The notes beneath the pieces were generated by a model. That model worked only from the letters and a program-made list of their open reading frames with translations. It had not been told where the DNA came from and did not search any database. Both the position numbers and the translations under genes were made by a program. Positions 20,601 through 34,857 of a stretch of 64,000 bases of DNA are shown here, piece after piece (position 1 is the first letter of the stretch; each line of letters starts with the position of its first letter). The stretch is from Brachypodium distachyon. Lineage: Eukaryota > Streptophyta > Magnoliopsida > Poales > Poaceae. The stretch lies in assembly GCF_000005505.3 (NCBI RefSeq), contig NC_016132.3, forward strand, positions 58,976,914 through 59,040,913, written 5' to 3'.

Positions 20601-22037
20601 GAACAAAATGAAGAAAAGAAGGATACTGTCATGGCTGATCATTCATCAGAAGAGGCACATGAACCACACGCAGTACCAGCATCCCATGATCATACAGCTG
20701 CGCCCGATGATGTGGCCAATAAAACAGAGGCAGCGGCAGCGGCAGAAGCAGCAGCAAGCAGTGATACATCCGCCGATGGCAGTAAAAGTTCAGATAACGG
20801 GCAAGACAACAAGATTCTGCGTCCGGGTTCATTAGCACGGCTCCGCCATATCTCGTCTGATAACCAAGGTGAGGAACAAGAAGGAGCGAACAAGCAAGGT
20901 TCGGTCGACGGCGCCGGTGATATGAAGAAGCTGCAGGAGCGTCTGATGGATGGTCTAGAAGACAAGGAGAAGGTGCTGCTAACCGAGTACACTTCGCTCC
21001 TTGAGGACTACAAGGATGCCAAGAGGAGGCTGCTGGAGGTGGAGAAGAAGAACCAGGAGTGCCTCAATGAGATCAAGTCGCTTCGTGATCAGCTGCTGGG
21101 CGACAAGGAGAGGAATTGCTCGTCAGGGGAGAGGCCGGGCAGGGGTCACAGGAGGACACCAAGCTATGGTTATCATCAGAGGAGGCATAGCCTTTCTTCC
21201 ATCTCTAAGCTCATCAGGATGGGCTCAGCCGTCCAAGAAGCAGCAGGCAACAATGAGTCCAACGATGCTGATTCTGGGCTGGAAGACATGAGGCTGCCAA
21301 CCATCGCCGAGGTCGAGAAGCCGTCGCCGCTGGAAGAGAAGTTCAGACGAGACATCGACACGCTGCTGGAGGAGAACCTCGAGTTCTGGATGAAGTTCAG
21401 CTCGTCGCTGCAGCGGGTGCAGGAGTTCCAGAGCAAGTACGACGACCTGCAGAGGGTGACGGTGGCGGACAACAGCGACGGCGAGAAGAAGCTCCGGGCG
21501 CTCAAGACGGAGGTGCAGGTGTGGTCGGAGCAGAACGCCATGCTGCGCGGGGAGCTGCAGTGCAGGTTCACGTCGCTGTGCGACATCCAGGAGGAGATCA
21601 CGGCGGCGCTGGAGAACCAGGAGGCCGGTGAGAAGGAGGAAGAAGAAGAAGAAGAAGGCGCGCCGCGGTTCACTTCCTACAGCGCCGGCAAGTTCCAGGG
21701 CGAGGTGCTCAACATGCAGCAGGAGAACAACAGGGTCTCCGACGAGCTGCAGAGCGGTCTGGACCATGTCAAGACGCTCCAGTCGGAGATCGAGAAAAAG
21801 CTCAACGTCGGCCTGTCCTCCTCCTCCTTGGCCTCGGGCTCGGCGGAGGAGTCGCTGGATCCCAACGCGTCGGCGGTGGTGGTGCTGGCGAGGGTGCCGT
21901 CCAAGGCCAAGGTGCCGCTGCAGAGCTTCCTGTTCCCGACCAAGGCCAAGAAGCCGTCGCTGTTCGCTCGTGTCACGCCGGCCATGCTTCACAAGCAGCA
22001 AGTAGACATGAAGTTCCTTGCCAGGTTGCCAAGGTAG
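17689..22037 (+). CDS. NET2: NET2-type NETWORKED actin-binding protein (KIP1-like)
   Basis: Two exons, 17689-17782 and 19264-22037, join in phase 1 (Gln-Asp at the junction) to give 955 aa. The NAB actin-binding domain is split by the 1.48 kb intron: exon 1 holds AYSWWWASHIRTKQSKWL, and exon 2 continues with ADSFSKRAEMYYKRRPEV and YRAYRGLADRYD. The rest is mostly coiled coil (about 150-420 and 580-870) with a low-complexity Glu/Ala/Ser middle. NAB plus long coiled coil, with a 'kinase-interacting' C-terminal region, fits the NET2 clade, whose Arabidopsis members decorate actin at the pollen tube plasma membrane and bind pollen receptor kinases. A pollen role here is inferred from family. The start is set by the conserved NAB beginning. 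Confidence 0.92.
18360..18965. other. GC-rich island inside the NET2 intron
   Basis: Within an otherwise AT-rich intron, about 600 bp is strongly GC- and CCTCC-rich and looks like the 5' region of a grass gene. It could be an alternative first exon and promoter for NET2, or a captured gene fragment. Minus-strand open frames of up to 148 codons are low-complexity Arg/Gly and are probably chance. Confidence 0.4.
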
Positions 22038-22533
22038 TATTACCAGAACAGTAAATTCTTATTCTTCTTTTTTTAGCTTTTAATGATTGACTGATTGAAC
22101 CAAGCTATTTTTTTTTATTTCTAGGCCAATGTAACCTCAGAGATCAATGGAATTACACGCGTCAGTTTGGTTTTGTTTTACCTTTCCATTTTCATGTGTT
22201 ACCAAGTTCAGAATAATTCTAATCTAGTTGTAATTTCCTCCATGATACCTTTAGAATAGTCTTTGTGTAATCTTGGTCTCCTGGAGATGCCTTTATTATG
22301 AATAGCATATCCAAATACACACACAGATATAGCAGAAGCTTAAGAAACTGGGTTGCGTGAACAAATTTATATATAAATATATAGACCAATTGTGCAGAAC
22401 ATCTGTCCTTATTTCAAGCCGACAAAAACAAAAACAAGAAACACGATTTTTGTAACAACTAAAATGGTCAATTTGTTAGGCACCAAATGCTTGATTCGAG
22501 CGTCTCTGCCACACTGTTTTTCAGCTCGCTATG
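22038..22533. other. Convergent 3' spacer between NET2 and COQ5
   Basis: The two genes converge here. The stretch is AT-rich and must contain both 3' UTRs. TTTATTATGAATAGC near 22290-22306 could serve as a poly(A) signal region. No gene is seen. Confidence 0.5.
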
Positions 22534-25148
<2,615 letters not shown>

Positions 25149-25996
25149 ATGGCTTCTTCTTCTTCTTCTTCCTCTGAAGGTGGATGGGTGAAGCTGGCCC
25201 TCCTCCTCGCCTTCTTCGGGTTGCAGGCCTTCATCTACGCCCTCATCGCCCAAGACAACAAGGTATATCATCAAACTCACTCGTCTCGATCGATGCATAG
25301 CACAATCTCCATGTTTTGATTTTGGAATGGATTTGGCGGCAGCCGCTTCTGGGAACGGGAACCATGGCGGGGAACGGGTACGTGCTGTGCGAGTTCCCGC
25401 GGGCGAGCGTGGCCCTGGGGAGCGTCTCCATCCTCTCCCTCCTGCTCGCCATCATCACCGGCCACGCCGCCGTCCTCTACAAGCCGCCGTCGCCATTGCC
25501 GGTCCCTCGCCGAGCTCTCTTCCGTAGCACCATCCTCCTCGTCTTCTTCCTCGTCGCAGAGTACATACAATTCGAATTCGGTTCTTCTTCACTTGATCTC
25601 GATCATGAATCATGACTAAAATTGACGACTAGTGGTGTTTGATTCTCAAGGACGGTGTCGGCGTCGGCGGTGGCGATGCTGGTGGGTGCGACGATGGCGG
25701 ACCACGACAGCCTGAGGTACTACTACCAGCTGCCCAAGGACGGCGCCATCAGCTGCCCGCCGACGGCGCCGGGCGGGCGGTTCGGCGGCGGCGCGCTGCT
25801 GGCGCTGGACGCCACGCTCATGTGGTTCGTGTGCCAGCTGCTGGCGCTCGAGGCCAGGGCAAACTACCTCGACCGCCTCCACCAGGATGATGATGATGAC
25901 GACGACCACCACCACCACGACAAGAAGAAGAAGAAGACCAAGAAAGGAGACGATGCCCATGCTGCTCCTCATCAAGAAGCTTCTGCGCTTCCGTGA
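25149..25996 (+). CDS. DUF1218 four-helix membrane protein (MWL-like)
   Basis: Exons 25149-25262, 25343-25560 and 25651-25996 join in frame to 225 aa. Four hydrophobic segments are visible: about 14-35 (LALLLAFFGLQAFIYALIA), 60-80, 95-125 and 155-180. Family features are the GYVLCEFPRASVAL block after the first helix and the SCPPTAPGGRFGGGALL block before the last. DUF1218 proteins include the Arabidopsis MODIFYING WALL LIGNIN proteins; the precise role of this one is unknown. The C-terminal tail is odd: a run of Asp, then His, then Lys (about 190-210), likely disordered and cytosolic. Start chosen at the first ATG, just before the first helix. Confidence 0.85.
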
Positions 25997-27088
25997 TCGA
26001 TCGCTAATCACTCAATCAATCTGTAAATGAATAAGCATTAATCCCGGTCGAGGAATTAATACATACATACATACAAATTAATCATCAATGTATCCAAAGC
26101 TTGTGGTGCGAGCCAGCTGCCGTATGAAATTGAAGGACATCTGTTTGACGAAATCTCTCCCAATAATGTCAGAGTGCAAGAGTCTCATCTGTTTGACGAA
26201 ATCTCTCCCGTTGTCGAGGTGCAAACTAAATGAAATCATCGTCCTGATTAGATTAGGAGCCTTTGTTCTTGTCCACGCAGGAAGCCTGTTCGTGTGTGCT
26301 CAATATTTTGTTGGCTACAATTCCAAGCTAAAATCACTCCAAAGTTTCCTCAGTAGCAGCTTTGGAACGCGGTTTGGACCTAAGTTAAGGGGTACAGATG
26401 CTGTGTTTTCAAATTGTCGGACTAAAATGTTTCCACCTGTCAAGTTAAAGGGCTGTCAATACAATTATATTTGCCTTTTCATTTTCAAAGGTATGCCTGG
26501 ACTATATCTAAAAATGCAACAGATATACATTTTGGGTGTAATTGAGATCATGTGGGTTCACTTGGACAAAATGAAATAAACTTTTTTCCTTGGCTTGGAG
26601 AAAATGGACATATATTCTTTACAAAGTCCGTCGAGCTAACACATTCGGGCTCTATAGTCCGACAACTTCACAGAGCTGCATCCAGCTTAAGTAAGTAAAC
26701 TATACAATGGGGAGGACTCACAAAGCAGGACAGACAGACTGACTGCTGCAAAATGGATACGAGATGTAATCACAGCAAGGAACCTGTCTGACAAGGCTTT
26801 ATCATCCCCATGTTTCCGACTACTGCTTGCTCAAGTTCATCCACTCTCCAGAAAAGCACTGGTACCTGCAAATTATGCTTATGCAGCAGCCAGGTTTCTC
26901 CAAACGGACACGGGGTCATCGCACCGATGACGTCTCGACGAGCTCATGCAAAGGGACATCCATCTCTAGCTGTACATATTAGAAGTCAAAACAGTATGGT
27001 CCTCCATATATCGCTCTACTCTCAGCTCAGGAGCATGTCGCCAAGATACGAAGGGGTATATGATATCTCCAGAAAGCATCAATGGTGG
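25997..27088. other. 3' spacer between the DUF1218 and PP2C genes
   Basis: This holds the 3' UTRs of two convergent genes. A 163-codon open frame at 26088-26579 has no domain I recognise and includes a 24 bp direct repeat (26138-26161 and 26186-26209). It may be chance in AT-rich DNA or part of a repeat. Confidence 0.4.
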
Positions 27089-29394
27089 TCAGCTTTTCTG
27101 TGCAAGCGTTGAGGTACCACCACCACCACCACCCCTCAGTGAAAGCAATGGGCCACCATACAACCTCCTGCCGGTAAGCCCAGGGTCCATGAATAGTACC
27201 ACCACAGTAATATCATCATGGAAGTGTCTCCTCACCCCGCGCTCAATCTTCTTCAAGTCTGAGTACCTCATTTCTCTTTTCTTGGCTGCCTCTCGCAGGG
27301 CGGCTTTTATTAGTCTTCTTGCGACACCCTGCAAAAGTTTTAGCATAATTTTTAGCAGTCCAGCACTTGAAAATGGAGCTTCCAGACCATGCAACAGCCT
27401 GACAAAATAGAATTACTGTTGTAAAAAGAGCGCCACCTATGATGATCTACCTGAGTAACGTAGTCGCTTTGGTCCTTCGGAAATGCAAGGTTATTATTAG
27501 TATACAGGGTACTTTGCATGCAGAGTGCTTACCCTGGATAGCTATCCAGGCAATTTCATAAAATGAAACCTTGTGGGATATGCTGACACAACAAGCTATG
27601 CTCAAATCGTCAAAGAATCACACTCGTTTCATCAGTCTATCCCCCACACAGCAGGGTCAAGATAGGAAAGTGAAAACAAAAGAGTCAGTGGATTAAAAAA
27701 ATGCATGGATTGTTAATGTACTCGATTTTTTAATAGCGCCAACAAAAAATAAAAAACATGAAGATAAAATGAACTGACATAAGAAAATGAATACATGAAG
27801 TAAAGAAAAGAGTTTACTGACGCAAAAGCATTCAGCTAACCTGGTTTCAACTTTGAAACAAGAGTTCAAGAAACAGCTTCTGCGAACAGAAATTATACAT
27901 TCACGGCATATTAGCTCCATCAGACTTCTTAATCTAAGTCGCAGGAACTTCTAAGGCAATAGAGTGCTACGTGCAAACCAGAAGTACTTAATGGGTGTGG
28001 AATAAAAGGGAGTTTAAACTCTACATGTTATGACATAATTTTTTAATTAAAATTTGACGATACAAAGTATGCCTGAAACATGACGTATTTCGGAACATTG
28101 CACATAAACAAAAATATAAGAGAAAGTGTGGCAGGTCATCTTACATTTCGGGGTGAACAGTTAACTATATCCACAGCTTCCTGATTGCTCAAGTGCTCCC
28201 ATAGTCCATCAGAAGCAAATATAACAAACTGATCTTCAGCACACAGTCTATGCTCTTCTATGGATGGTTCTGGACAAAGAATTGGTTTATGGAAGGGTTC
28301 TGGAAGACGGAACCGTGCTAGAAGAGGCTCACGGTTAAATTCTGAACTTTTTAGATAGGCATCACCGATTGTTCTGGAAACCTGAACACAAAGCAAAAGG
28401 CCATAGCATTAGTATTTATGCTAATATGTTAAAGTCAGTGATATTGGAACTTTGTACAAATGGCGTGCCGTTAGCAGCAAACAATCAATTCATGAAAATG
28501 TGGCGCAAATATAGAAAACCTAATTAGACTCCTAACCGAAATACAAAAGGAGTTTTGCTAGACATTATCTATTTTATAGAAGTCATCAAAATGAAATACC
28601 TGAATAATGCCTTTCACACGCCAAACATTGTGCTTTAGGACCACGATCCGTGAATCATCTGGATGTAACTGTTTTAATTCATCCCTGACAGCCGGAATGC
28701 TTGCGTTGTGCTCGGACGATAGCTGAATGGCCCTAACATCTCTGACGCCCGCTTCAACCCTCCCTAGAACAGCACGCGAATCACCAGCATTCGCTACATA
28801 AAGAACTCCTTCGTTGATGATGCCAACCAAACAACATGATCCTACCGAGGCAATCTGCGGTTTAATGAGCCATTGCTTCCTTACAAGGTTCAGAAACCCC
28901 TCCTCTGTGGCAGCATAGGATTTCTGTATGACATCAGCTGAAACGGTTTGTTGTTCCGTCGCAAACTCTGCAGTGAAGCAATAATAATCAGTTGTCAAGT
29001 AACAAGTTAACTGAATTTCATTATGCAACAAGAGAAGGAAAGAAAAATGAGATATTTGTGTGACTTTTGGGGCAGCACACATACTCTTTAGATGGTGGAA
29101 CAAATTATCGGCAATGAAGCGGGCGGTCTCCGGGCCACCATGGCCATCATAGACGCCGACGAACGTGCCACAGGGCCCGTCGGGGACGAAGGGGCCAACC
29201 TCAAGCTGGCTAGCATCCTCAAGCAGGTTGTTGGCCTGCACGACGGCCATGGAGAAGTCGCCGCAGGCATGCCTCCCGGCGTCCTTGTACCAGAGCAGGC
29301 CATCCTTGGTCCCGCCGGCGGCGGCGACCTGGGAGTCGGGGAGAGAAGGCTTGAAGCAGGGCCGCACGATCCGCATCATGGTCTGCCCCACCAT
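27089..29394 (-). CDS. Protein phosphatase 2C, clade D-like
   Basis: Exons 29394-29085, 28967-28600, 28381-28145 and 27328-27089 join in frame to 384 aa. PP2C motifs appear in order: [15 protein letters not shown] with the metal-binding Asp and Gly (about 80-95), [40 protein letters not shown] and DDITVVVLF with the last metal-binding Asp. The N-terminus ([12 protein letters not shown]) and the [15 protein letters not shown] block are typical of clade D, whose Arabidopsis members dephosphorylate plasma-membrane H+-ATPase at its penultimate Thr and are inhibited by SAUR proteins. That role is inferred from family. Start chosen at the ATG opening this conserved N-terminus; a longer open frame upstream (to 29586) is 5' leader. 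Intron 1 is unusual (see findings). Confidence 0.93.
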
Positions 29395-30232
29395 GTTTGA
29401 TCCGGTCCGAGGAGAGGAGGTGGGTGAACTGGGAATCAAATCAAAAGGGGAGATCTTGCGCCGGCAGCTTCGGTTTGACCCCAATCCCAAGTAAGAACAG
29501 AAGGGACCCGGAAAAAATCCAAGCCTGATGCTCAGGAGAAGGGCACGGCGAGAAGACAAGAAACCATGGATTGAAGCTTGAAACAAAAGAAAACAATCCT
29601 CTTCCTCCTCCTCTACGCTTGCTGAAAATTTTAGAAAAAGGGAGGCCGGGGGCGATACGGAACGGACTTAATCGATTTTGGGGGCAGGGGAGGGAGGAGA
29701 GGACAGATCAAATCGAATCTGATCGGGACGCTGCTGCTGCTGCTTCAACGAAGGGGGAGGAGGAAGAAGAAGAAGAGGAGGCTTCCGGGAGGCAGCGCGG
29801 CTCAGCGTGGGATTTGGGCAAGAAACAGAAGCCCATGTGAGCACCTTTCTTTCTTTCTCTCTCTCTCTCTTTCTCTTCTCTCTTGCTCTGCTACTGCTAG
29901 GTTTACTAGATTTGGAATCGATCTCTCCTCTATTCTTTGGATATAAGAATAGAAGATGATGAAAACAAAAGGAAACTAGTTGAGTTTATTTAGCTAACCT
30001 GCCCACAGAAAAGAAGGAAGGAAGAGGAGAGACAGAGGGTGGTGACTTTGTTTGGTCTTTGTCCCCTGCACTACTCACACACAGGCTTTTATTTATACTC
30101 CTTATTTCCTTCTTGCTCTGCAAAATGATTCTCCTTCTTCCTTCCAAACAAAGCATCTTATCTTATCTTGCTTCCGTTTGCTAGAACGAGAAGTTTCGGT
30201 TAGCTTCTTGGTGCAGTCGCAGGATCCAAGAC
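29395..30232. promoter_or_regulatory. 5' leader and promoter region of the PP2C gene
   Basis: The stretch includes the 5' UTR and a CT-rich microsatellite at about 29847-29880 (TTTCTTTCTCTCTCTC), a Y-patch-like feature common at grass promoters. A purine-rich GGAGGAAGAAGAAGAAG tract lies at about 29756-29780. No separate gene is seen. Confidence 0.45.
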
Positions 30233-30862
30233 CGTGCCACGAGGGCGGCAAAGCGGTGGTGGACGCTACCGGGCGGGTGGTGCATACAAAGCGGGACGCT
30301 AAGCGGTGAGACGGTGATGGACAATAGCTGATGGGTGGATGCTTACCAGAAGGCACGCTAGGCGGTCAAGCGGTGGTGGACTCTAGTTGATGGGTGATGC
30401 CCTACAAGGCACGCGGTGGTGGACGCCAGGTGGTAAGCGATGCGTACGAGACGTGACGCTAGGCGGTGAGACGGTGGTGACACTAGCTTGTGGGTGATGC
30501 CTAAGAGGCGGGACCCTAGGCGGTAAAGCGGTGGTGGACGCCACCTGGTGGGGGTTATGCCTACGAGGCGGGATGTTAGGCGGTGCACTCTCGGTGCACG
30601 CCACCTGGTGAGGATGATGCCTATGAGGCGGGACGCTACGTGGTGATACAGTGGTGGACGCTACCTGATGGGTGATGCCTACGAGACGGGACACTAGGCG
30701 GTGATACGGTGGTCGACGCCACCTGGTGGGTGATGCCTATGAGACGGGACGCTAGGTGGTGAGACGGTGGTCGACGCCATCTGGCGGGTGATGCCTACGA
30801 GGCAAGACACTAGGTGGAAAACGATAGTCGACGCCACCTGGTGGGCGATGCCTACAAGCCGA
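30233..30862. repeat. Minisatellite, about eleven units of 58-60 bp
   Basis: Units are recognisable by GGTGGTGGACGCCACCTGG followed by TGGGTGATGCCTACGAGG and GGGACGCTAGGCGGTGAGA. Unit boundaries marked by the GGAC(G/A) motif fall near 30261, 30320, 30378, 30420, 30478, 30537, 30597, 30657, 30715, 30772 and 30829. One interval (30378-30420) is short by about 17 bp. The units have diverged by point changes, so this is an old array. It is GC-rich in an AT-rich setting. Confidence 0.9.
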
Positions 30863-33591
30863 GTTGAATGATAGCATCAGCGGTGGATGCAATGTTACGT
30901 GGACATGGGAGAAAATGGCAGGTGAACCAACGAATTGAGGGGGGAAATGAGTAGTATGGTAAATATATGGCATGGGTCCTTTTGGTAGCCCACCTTTTTT
31001 TTTATAAACGGTTTGCCTTGGGTCAATTTAAGAGATGCTTTTTTACCTCCTAGTCTCCTTATGTTTAAATAAACCAAAAGTATTTAAATTCTAGTGAACT
31101 CTTTTTATTTGTGGCTCAACACGGAAGACAAATTGTAGAAGATATATATTTATTGACCATCCTATTTAGATACATGTATAATTATTATGACTTAACAACT
31201 GGACACCTTAGACTCCACCTCCGTTTTCATGGTCCAACCATTTACTGACCAGCAACCAGTATATACCCAGCCCAATATCTTGAGATCTTATTGCTCAAGC
31301 AATAGCCCCGCAAGTATCCCGAGAACAATCAAAATTCACATTTTTCCACCATGTCATATTTTACATTACTAACGAATAGATATCTTACTCCGTGTAATTT
31401 TTAACTTTTACATTTTCACATCTTCATATATTCACGCCAATTCTTATCAATCTATCATCCAGATTGATGGACATGACAACACACGCTATGATGAGATCTA
31501 GTCTATTTATAAAACTAGACTGGATATTGTTGCCCAGGAGCCAAAAAAATTTTTGCCCGTTTGTCAAGTGTCAACTTCCTTTTTTTCTTACACAATATGT
31601 TGGCGCAACAGTGTAATATAAAAAAAAGGAAATGTATGATCCCTCGAGTTGCCATTGTAACTTTGTAAGCTTGTCTAGCCTCCTCTCGAGTGTATCGCTC
31701 TCTTCTAGAAATTTTAGGTGATCAGGCATCCTCTTAATCAAGCTTCATTGGTTTTGACAGAGAATCTAATCTGACAGTTACTTGCTTGCTTAGCATACTA
31801 AATAGGCATGAAATTGAAGGACACTCTTTGGCAGTACAAAGGCAGAATTAAAGGTTTGACTGGGCGTTGGAAGTATACATAGTACTACTGGAATGGAATG
31901 GAATGGAATACCCATCGTAGCAACAGAGATGGGCTCAGGTCAACTCTTCGATCTCTTTATGACTAGCTAGCTAGGACTCATCTCTATCATGAATCGATCA
32001 TGCACCTCCACATGGTCCAAAGCTTCCCAACAAAGGGCGCCAATATAAGGCAGTCAAAATGAAATGATAGCCAAATCATTGCAGACGTCCTGAAGCTAGC
32101 AAGGGACAAAAAAGAGAGAATAAAATTAACTAGTCTGACATTCAGGTTTAACGTACATATCAGTGACTGGAGATTACTCAGCAGTCTCACTTGCTAGTAA
32201 GTACAAGTCATGCTCTTCTTTTTCCTTATTTGTGTATGTGTGCGTACTCACACAAGTGGGGTTAGATGCATGCATGGGTTAGTTTAGTCCAATTGTCTAA
32301 AGCTATAGACACTTTTCTCTGGAAATACTGCCCAGACTGCTCGTCTTGTTTCCGAGATTCCTGCACAAGACAATTTTCAAAGATTAATTTGTGTCATTGT
32401 AAAGTTGCTACATCTCATATAGATATATAACCTACAAATCCTAAAATTTATTCTATTTAGTGCTTACTTAACTGGAGTGTCATATTCATAACCCAGGCTG
32501 TGTGTGTACGAGGATTGTTGGTTTGTGTGCAGCATTAGGCGAATACTACTAGGTTGCAAGAGGAATGTACCACTAAGGTCGTCATTCATAAGCATACCCT
32601 GCCTGACTTGATAATTAAGCATCGTTTCAAATGTATACTACTAAGCACTGCTAGAGCCAGCACTAACCTTAAAAAAAAAAAGAATCACCGCAGGCAGGAT
32701 AACAACAACAGGATGGATAACAGTTTCAGTTGTTGCCTTAATGGATGTTGATGATGGTAACAACATGTGATGGATGGAAAAGTTGACACACAGATTGCAT
32801 TTCATTGCTTGCCTTGATGGATGGAAAGACGATCCCACAAGAGGAAACATTCCTTGTCAACTTTTACAAGCCCTCTTGTTGCAATGCCACCCACCAACCT
32901 ACCTAGGGAGCAGCAGAAGAAAGAAGTACCATGGATGACTGGATGACCTTTCTCCTTTGCCTGCCTTTCCCAATTGAGCAAGGAACTAAACGCCGTACCT
33001 GCCCATGGATGCTGCTGACCATCTTACCACTACCACCACCACTTGCCAACACACCTGAAACAGAACCTTCTCTTATCTCCTTTCTTACACAATTTGGTGT
33101 CAATACAAACATGAAACTTTTGCAGCCACATGAACAGTGGCACCAAGCCACAAGGAAGGAACAAGATCATTATCCACAAGACCATAATCCCCAATTGCAG
33201 AAACCTGCATATAACAAGAGCTAGCACAGGCACAGATTCCAGACTCATTGCAGGAACAGAAACATAACAAGATATTCATTGTTACATCGCAAAGTCAGAG
33301 GGTACACTACTAAAACAAACATTAGCAGTAACACGGCTACTAGGAAATCGAAGTAACAGGGGGTAGCAGGCTATTAGGCTAAGGTAAGCTTAAGCTAGTA
33401 CTAGTAGTACATGAAGAGATTGATTATTAACTTGCTGCTACTACATCCATGGATTGGTGCCAAGTTAACTGCAAGAAGAAGACTCATTTCTGTTTTGCTT
33501 CTTCTTCTTCCTCCTTGCAGGTCAGGGCAGGGCTAGATCGATCGGCCGATCACACACGCGCGCGCCATTGCAGACCGATCTGGAGATATAA
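30863..33591. other. Intergenic between the minisatellite and the GATA gene
   Basis: I see no gene in 2.7 kb. The right end (about 33300-33591) is probably the 3' UTR of the GATA gene. Small features are a GGAAT repeat at about 31890-31909. Open frames up to 97 codons carry no recognisable domain. Confidence 0.5.
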
Positions 33592-34170
33592 TCAGGCGTA
33601 TATGACGCCGGAGGAGAGCGCCATGAGGAGGATGGCGGCCCTCTCCTCCTCGCCCTGGCAGGAAGGCTTCCTCCGGCGCATGCGGCGGCGCTGCTTGAGC
33701 ACGACGTCCTTGGCGAAGCCCACCATGTGGAGCTCCACAGTGTGCGTGCGGGGCTCCTTCTTCTCCTTGTCCTTGTCCTTTCCTTCCTGATCAGCAGCAC
33801 CAGCAGAAGCAGCCTTGGTGTTGGTGTTGGCAGCGGCGGCGTCTTCCTTCTTGGGCTTCTTCTTCACCTCCGGGTCCAGCCCCATGGCCTGCCTCCTCCT
33901 CTTCCGGTACCGGATCCCGCACGCGTTGCACAGCGACTGCGGAAGAAGACGATCGGACCGGATCGGCACACGCACCATTCAAAATCGCAGGAAACTCAAG
34001 GATCAACAAACAGATCGGAAGTTCAAAAAAACAAAAGACGGTACCTTTGGTCCGGTGGGTCCGCCGCGCCATAGCGGCGTCTTGGTGGTGTTGCAGTCGG
34101 TGCAGGCCTTGGGCTCGCCGGAGGCCGTGCACTCGTCCGGATCCGCCACCACCACCATGTCGGGCTCCAT
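33592..34170 (-). CDS. LLM-domain B-class GATA transcription factor
   Basis: Exons 34170-34045 and 33936-33592 join in phase 0 to 156 aa. The single zinc finger has the plant class IV spacing C-X2-C-X18-C-X2-C (ACTDC to LCNAC), and the intron splits it between the two cysteine pairs, as in relatives. A basic tail (GIRYRKRRR) follows. The C-terminus carries AAILLMALSSGVIYA, an LLM-domain that marks the Arabidopsis GATA15/16/17 and GNC/CGA1 group, acting in greening, germination and flowering. The short N-terminus fits the GATA15/16/17 branch. The middle is Lys-rich and probably disordered with a nuclear signal. An ATG at 34170 (MEPDMVVV) was chosen; the frame is open further upstream without a better start. 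Confidence 0.92.
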
Positions 34171-34857
34171 CAACCCAATCCCCGGCGCCGGCGGCGATCG
34201 CTCCTTGTGCTCGATTTGTGCCGGCACTGGACACGATCGGGCTCCGATCTGCTGCCGGATCGATCGCGCGCGGAGGAGAAGAGAAGGAATTGGAAGAATG
34301 GAGGGAAGCGGAGGCGGCGGCGAAAAAGATTGGGCGGGGTGATTGGGGGTTTAGGCTAGAGAGTGAGAGGGAGGGGGTTTAGCGAGCGAGGTCTGTGGTC
34401 TGGTCTTTGTCTGTCTGCCTGCTGCCTTTTTGTTAGCGACGGGACGGAAGAATCGCGGAATGGCGGCCGTCGCCGGGAAACCCTAATCCCCCCGCGGCCC
34501 GCAACCAAGTGTGAATTTACCACATTGCCCCTCCCACCGGACCTGGGCCGAGACCCAACCAACGGCCCATCTGTACAGCACAGGCTATTCTCCTCCTAGG
34601 CCTCAATTCGGCCCAGCGACACTATAAATCTCGGAATTACTCAAATCTTTCTTCATACAGTAATTTTCTCCTTCTCCCTCTTACAGAAGAAGAAGAGTCT
34701 CCAAGTTTACAAATTCACAGTGTACCAATCATCTTCCCCGAGGGAAATAATTTACAATTATGATTTGCTAAACACACAAACAAAATCGTCGTGCAAAATT
34801 TCCGCTGAAAAAAGAAGAGGTGCGGATTTGAATTGAATTCAAATTTCCCCAAGGAGA
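34171..34857. other. GATA promoter and 3' flank of the receptor kinase
   Basis: The two minus-strand genes are separated by 687 bp. The GATA side is a GC-rich leader; about 34620-34857 is AT-rich and should contain the receptor kinase 3' UTR. No gene seen. Confidence 0.5.

Noticed and set aside
21225..22001. 258-codon minus-strand frame, Leu/Arg/His-rich
   Set aside because: Antisense of the NET2 coiled-coil exon; no start context or domain.
28968..29586. Continuous 342-codon frame as the true PP2C 5' end
   Set aside because: The PP2C family joins HHLK directly to KFATEQQ; the intervening 117 bp has GT-AG ends and unlike composition, so it is treated as an intron (with retention noted as a finding).
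30233..30862. Regular repeats as a CRISPR array
   Set aside because: Units are contiguous and diverged, with no unique spacers, and the window is nuclear plant DNA.
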